A stretch of 64,000 nt of DNA, from the NCBI GenBank assembly GCA_022606425.2, contig JAHDVF020001259.1:1-64000 (forward strand). Direction: 5' to 3'. Every line of letters starts with the position of its first letter. The first letter of the stretch is position 1. Position numbers and translations under genes: made by a program. The notes under the pieces are model-generated. The model saw only the letters and a program-made list of their open reading frames with translations, was not told the DNA's origin and did not search any database. The stretch comes from Lepidostoma basale. Its lineage: Eukaryota; Arthropoda; Insecta; Trichoptera; Lepidostomatidae. Shown here piece after piece: positions 60,411-64,000 of the stretch.

Positions 60411-61133
60411 GATTTTGAAAATTCGATTTGGTTCATTTGGTTCTCCTGTAAATTTGGAGATATTTCGCGTATAAGTGAATTGTTTTGGTCAATTTAACTG
60501 TTGCCGCACTTAATAATAGTTAATTGTGACACGTTATACGTTTGTACTGTTTTGCTGTTAAATTATATTAGTTTTTTCGTTTTTATAAAGAATTTTGACA
60601 GGTGTAAAAATATATTTTTCATTTGTTCCAATGACAATTTGAATAATTTCTTCAATATTATTTTTAAGTTCTTGCTGGTTAAGTGCCTAATTACAGCTAA
60701 TTTAAAAAACGGTGGATACCTGTAACATAAATTAAATAAACACAAAAGTCCGGATCGTCCATGTCAACATGTGCAACATCGAAAAAAACATTATGTGCTA
60801 AATTAAAAAACGGTGGATTCGTGGAACATAAATTTAATAAACAATATGTGCACCATCTAAAAAGAACATTTTGTGTTAAATTATTTTTATTTTGTTATTT
60901 TATTTTATATCATTGTATTTTATATTATTTGTTTTAGATTTATTTTGTGGGTGTTGGACGATCGAAGTGTGCGCGGGAGATGCCTATTGGTGGCGATGAG
61001 GTTCGCAACCCATCACACCGCGTCTCCCGCGGAGCGAAAAGAGAAGGATGGAGTGCCGCATCAGTAAAAGTGTGACAGTCCATTTTTTCTGCCTACCCTT
61101 TCGGAGAGACGGCGTGATGGTTAGTTAGTTATT
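60411..61133 (+). mobile_element. Mini-RTE, second long copy
   Basis: About 720 bp, collinear with 41893-42668 from GATTTTGAAAATTCG on, with small deletions in the leader. RTE-A coding start GGTGGCGATGAGGTTCGCAA; join GAGTGCCGCATCAGTAAAAG to TGTGACAGTCC at about 61060-61075; end GGCGTGATGGTTAGTTAGTT. Confidence 0.88.
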
Positions 61134-61910
61134 TGTTTGAGGAAGGAATGAAATTGGTATGATATTGTTTGTAATTGGAGATATGTAGTACGAATCCCAA
61201 GGTTCTAAAAGATTTATCCAACATGCCATCAACGTGACTCACGAAAATAAGTTTAGGTTCCATTGTGTCCATTTATTTATCATTTAAAATGACTTCCATT
61301 AAAAGATTTTAGTAAAATCATTATTTTTATTATAATTTATGAATGAATCCCTTGGCTAGACATTATAAAAAGTGAAAATCAAACGCGTTGCTGTTTATAT
61401 ACCCGATCTAATGGATCAAAAAAAAATTACTAGTACTTAATGTTAATTAATTAAATATTGTACACTGTTAATAATGATATTTTATAATGCATTAGCAAGG
61501 TGAATCCTGTCATTCCCATAAAATTTAATAACGTCAAAATTATGAAAGGTTACATGATGCCTTAACAAACTCATAACTGGTATTAAATATTTATCAAAAT
61601 GGATTTACATCCATTAGAATCATCTTTGTAAATTCATTATATAATTCGGTTAAACTTTGAAGCCGAATTCGTTATCAACTTTCGTTTCATATGTGTAAAG
61701 TATGTAACATAATCAAATTATTCATTTCTAGAACTTGAAAAGTTAGAACATTTTTCATAGAAAATTCGTAACGTAATTAAATAAGTTTTGATTAACACTA
61801 CTCTTGCCTAACACGAGTTCATGATTTTAATTTTGACGTTGCCTTCAACTTAAAATATGAACGAAATATAATATTGTATAAATTTTTGAAGAGTTATAAA
61901 CACATTCAAA
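61134..61910. other. No gene; P2-tail and P4 traces
   Basis: Bases 61285-61325 (TTTAAAATGACTTCCATTAA, GATTTTAGTAAAATCATT) match the P2 single-copy tail without its arms. Bases 61487-61540 (TTATAATGCATTAGCAAGG, CCTGTCATTCCCATAAAATT) match a decayed P4 arm. The rest is unassigned. Confidence 0.45.
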
Positions 61911-61914
61911 GTCG

Positions 61915-62303
61915 AGAACAAAGTGCCGAGAAACTACGAGTGACCCAAAGAGCCATGGAAATAGCCATGTTAGTAATAAGCCTAAGAGACAGAGTCAGAA
62001 ACGATACGGTGAGAGAAAAAACAAAGGTCACTGACATCATCCACCGGGTGGCAACTCTAAAATGGCAATGGGCGGGTCACGTAGCCAGAAGCACAGATGA
62101 AAAGTGGACAAGAAGACTGCTGACTTGGAGACCGTGGACGGCGAAGAGAAGTGCACGGCGACCGCAACTACGGTGGAAGGACGATCTAAACAGACACGTC
62201 GGAATAACCTGGATGCAGTCTGCACAGGACAGAATGACATGGAAGCAAATGGAGGAGGCCTTTGTCCCGGAGTGGACGGGAATAGGCTGAGGAAGAAGAA
62301 GAA
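61915..62303 (+). pseudogene. Family B LINE, 3' end, open frame
   Basis: Frame 61874-62290 reads EQSAEKLRVTQRAMEIAML, VISLRDRVRNDTVREKTKV, QWAGHVARSTDEKWTRRLL, RPQLRWKDDLNRHVGITWM and FVPEWTGIG, with a GAAGAAGAAG tail. No stop inside: a younger or better kept copy than 30 kb, but shorter. Confidence 0.9.
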
Positions 62304-62329
62304 TAAACACAATCACATTGTTTTAATAA

Positions 62330-62620
62330 AGATTTAATGCTTAATGCTTACACCTATTCTTAATAGATGGCGCTAGTGTAGATTGAACTAATAACATGTG
62401 AAGTGTGGTGCAACTTAGTAGTATATATACAACTTCCAAAAATTTGTCAGACGTAGTGTTTGTGAGAATGGCGACATAGGGAATGTTGTTAACATAAAGC
62501 GATCGCTTAACCCAACCAATGACAGGTCATAAGTCCTGTAAACACCTCGACCACCATATTCTGTTTTCAAAAAACAATTTACATCTTCGTCTCTATTGAG
62601 ATACAATCAATCCTTATAAA
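62330..62620 (-). mobile_element. R1 repeat
   Basis: TTAATAGATGGCGCTAGTGT, AAGCGATCGCTTAACCCAAC, GTCATAAGTCCTGTAAACAC and CTATTGAGATACAATCAATC CTTATAAAC. Terminal GTATACATTC part missing. Confidence 0.75.
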
Positions 62621-63024
62621 CAATCTTTTGTTAAAAGAAGTTACATGGAAAACACTTGAGTGGTTCTGTAATAAAAAACATACAATATACAAAACAAATT
62701 TTAACGTAAACAAATTAATAATTTATAAGACTTCTAAATTTAAGGCTTCAAGCATTGTCTTGTTCGAAAATATTTTAGGAAACAGTTGATTTAAAATTAT
62801 ATTTTATAATAAACAACCTTTCTTTCTATCATTTTCAAACTTTAATAATATCTATATTTTTAATAAGAACGAAAAAAAATATTATTCGAATAGCGCTTTC
62901 TTTATTAAGCGTTTTCTTTATTTCAATTTAATTTTTTAAGTCAATTGAAACATGTGATAAATATTTTTTTCTGAAAAAAATCATCAATTGTGATACGTGC
63001 CATAAATGGATTATCAAAACACAG
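62621..63024. other. No gene recognised
   Basis: AT-rich, unassigned. Confidence 0.4.
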
Positions 63025-63716
63025 CAAACAGAATTATAAATCTACGCAACGAAACAACGCAAGTGATTAGGGCACGTTTTAACACAGAATTCGCTATCTA
63101 TGGTAAATAAACATAACTATGATTCATAAACATTCCCGAAAGTCACTTACCGGGTCCAATTGTGAATCTAAACCATCCAGAAACCCACACAAACACACTC
63201 CTAAACGGCTCGACCGATTTTGATGAAATTTTTATGTGTGTTTGAGTTGGCCCCTGAATGATTTAGATTCAATTTGATCCGGTAGGTGGTACTATAATCT
63301 GGTTCTAACTAACTAACTAACTAACTAACCATCACGCCATCTCGCCGAAGGGGTAGGCAGAAAGAATGAACTGCCACACTTTTCTTTCCCGACATATTTC
63401 TCTCACTTCCTCAACATTCATACATCGTGTCATGCACGCGCGTCGATTTCTATAACTCCTCACATGGCCAACATTCAATATTTGATTTATTTGATCGTGC
63501 CACGTTTTCCGCGGTTTTCCTCTAATTCTGGTTCCATTTACATCATTAACATATAATTTTTTTACCATTCTTTCTTCATTCATTCTTTCCATATGTCCAA
63601 ACCATCTTAATGATCCTTTCATTATTTTGTTCATGACACCATCATTCGCACCGCATCTGGTTCTAAAAAGAAAAAAATCGTTCGAGCATGACAACGTTTG
63701 TCGGGTTCGCTAGTTC
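63025..63716 (+). mobile_element. Helitron-like non-autonomous element
   Basis: GGCTCGACCGATTTTGATGA (63208-63227) is typical of insect Helitron subterminal DNA, and the end GTTTGTCGGGTTCGCTAGT (63697-63715) resembles a Helitron 3' terminus with CTAG. The 5' limit is not clear. No Rep/helicase frame. An RTE-A copy is inserted inside. Confidence 0.6.
63309..63654 (-). mobile_element. RTE-A LINE, 3' part, nested in Helitron, 12-bp TSD
   Basis: Minus frame 63332-63694 reads CGANDGVMNKIMKGSLRWFG, RIRGKPRKTWHDQI, NRRACMTRCMNVEEVREIC and SAYPFGEMA. Long AACT tail (63309-63328). ATCTGGTTCTAA flanks it (63297-63308 and 63655-63666). Confidence 0.92.
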
Positions 63717-64000
63717 AATATATTTTATATGCGAATAAATTTAAGTAAGTTAATTAGTTGGTTTTATATACTCGTATAATACTATAACTTAAAATTAGAT
63801 TAAAAGTTAAAATTTCAGTGCTGGATGCTAAGCTTTTAAATATTTTATTAAATAATTTAACCTCTAAGAACAGGAACATTTAATTATTTTTGACACCAGT
63901 ATAAAGAATGTACAGGATGTATTATATGTATACGAATATAACACTCGAGACCGGGCTAAAGCCGAGGGTACGTATGCCCATTCATTTGGTTTTACATTAA
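63717..64000. other. No gene recognised
   Basis: AT-rich, unassigned. Confidence 0.4.

Noticed and set aside
1..64000. CRISPR arrays, prokaryotic operons or phage
   Set aside because: No direct repeats with unique spacers, no dense coding, and eukaryotic LINE/SINE content throughout.
1..64000. Penelope RT or GIY-YIG frame to drive the fold-backs
   Set aside because: I looked through the longer frames near every P element and found only LINE remnants; an autonomous partner, if any, is outside the window.

Overview
The window looks like repeat-dense, gene-poor insect nuclear DNA. The evidence is AT-rich sequence, decayed non-LTR retrotransposons with insect-type C-terminal motifs, two or three SINE-like families (two with tRNA-like heads), a short hAT element, a Helitron-like end and many fold-back repeats. 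Lepidoptera is my best guess, from similarity in style only. No host exon could be recognised and no protein-coding gene is intact. Almost every longer reading frame is a piece of reverse transcriptase, endonuclease or LINE C-terminal domain.

The dominant family, called RTE-A here, is an RTE-like LINE (APE endonuclease + RT, 3' tail of TTAG repeats, or TTTG in subfamily A2). About 40 fragments are scattered on both strands. One copy is full length (14879-18283, minus strand). It is split by frameshifts and by a 237-bp insertion, and it sits inside an older RTE-A copy with a 12-bp target duplication. Similar 9-15 bp duplications can be read at several other copies, so nesting order is recoverable. 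Four copies (near 18.8, 28.1, 42.2 and 60.8 kb) share one internal deletion that joins the RTE-A 5' part to the last ~75 bp of the element: a SINE-like non-autonomous derivative.

Other LINE remnants: family B (21.0, 30.0, 35.0, 62.0 kb), family C (0.8, 2.1, 7.3, 23.5 kb), family D (8.2, 9.9, 12.4, 13, 25.4, 44.1, 50.7, 53.3, 56.1 kb), family E with TGATT-type tails (26, 32, 39.7, 57 kb plus tail-only pieces), family F (57.7, 59.7 kb) and Jockey-like pieces (22.4, 39.3 kb).

The most interesting system is a set of short fold-back elements (P1-P7). Their arms carry a hammerhead-ribozyme-like motif: a CTGANGA-type box, a stem II with different but complementary sequences in each lineage, then GAAA and a palindromic stem III (ACAGCTGT, ACCGGT, ACATGT or ACTAGT) followed by C. 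All lineages share one extra base between the first box and stem II. Three of these units have 10-13 bp target duplications, so they move as discrete units of about 240-380 bp. Hammerhead motifs are known from Penelope-like retroelements, but no Penelope RT is present here. A second fold-back repeat, R1 (about 425 bp, 11-12 bp duplications), has no clear ribozyme.

Layout: 0-14 kb, LINE fragments, two fold-backs and SINEs; 14.7-19.2 kb, the nested RTE-A cluster; 19.5-35 kb, RTE-A, R1, B, C, D and E copies and a 259-bp palindrome; 36-45 kb, quieter AT-rich DNA with fold-backs, a 420-bp hAT MITE and a mini-RTE; 45.1-46.2 kb, a tandem array with trimeric higher-order structure; 46-64 kb, SINEs, fold-backs, E/F/P3 composites, a mini-RTE, a B copy and a Helitron-like end. 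Two GC-richer islands (10.26-10.74 and 28.53-28.73 kb) are not explained by any repeat seen here.
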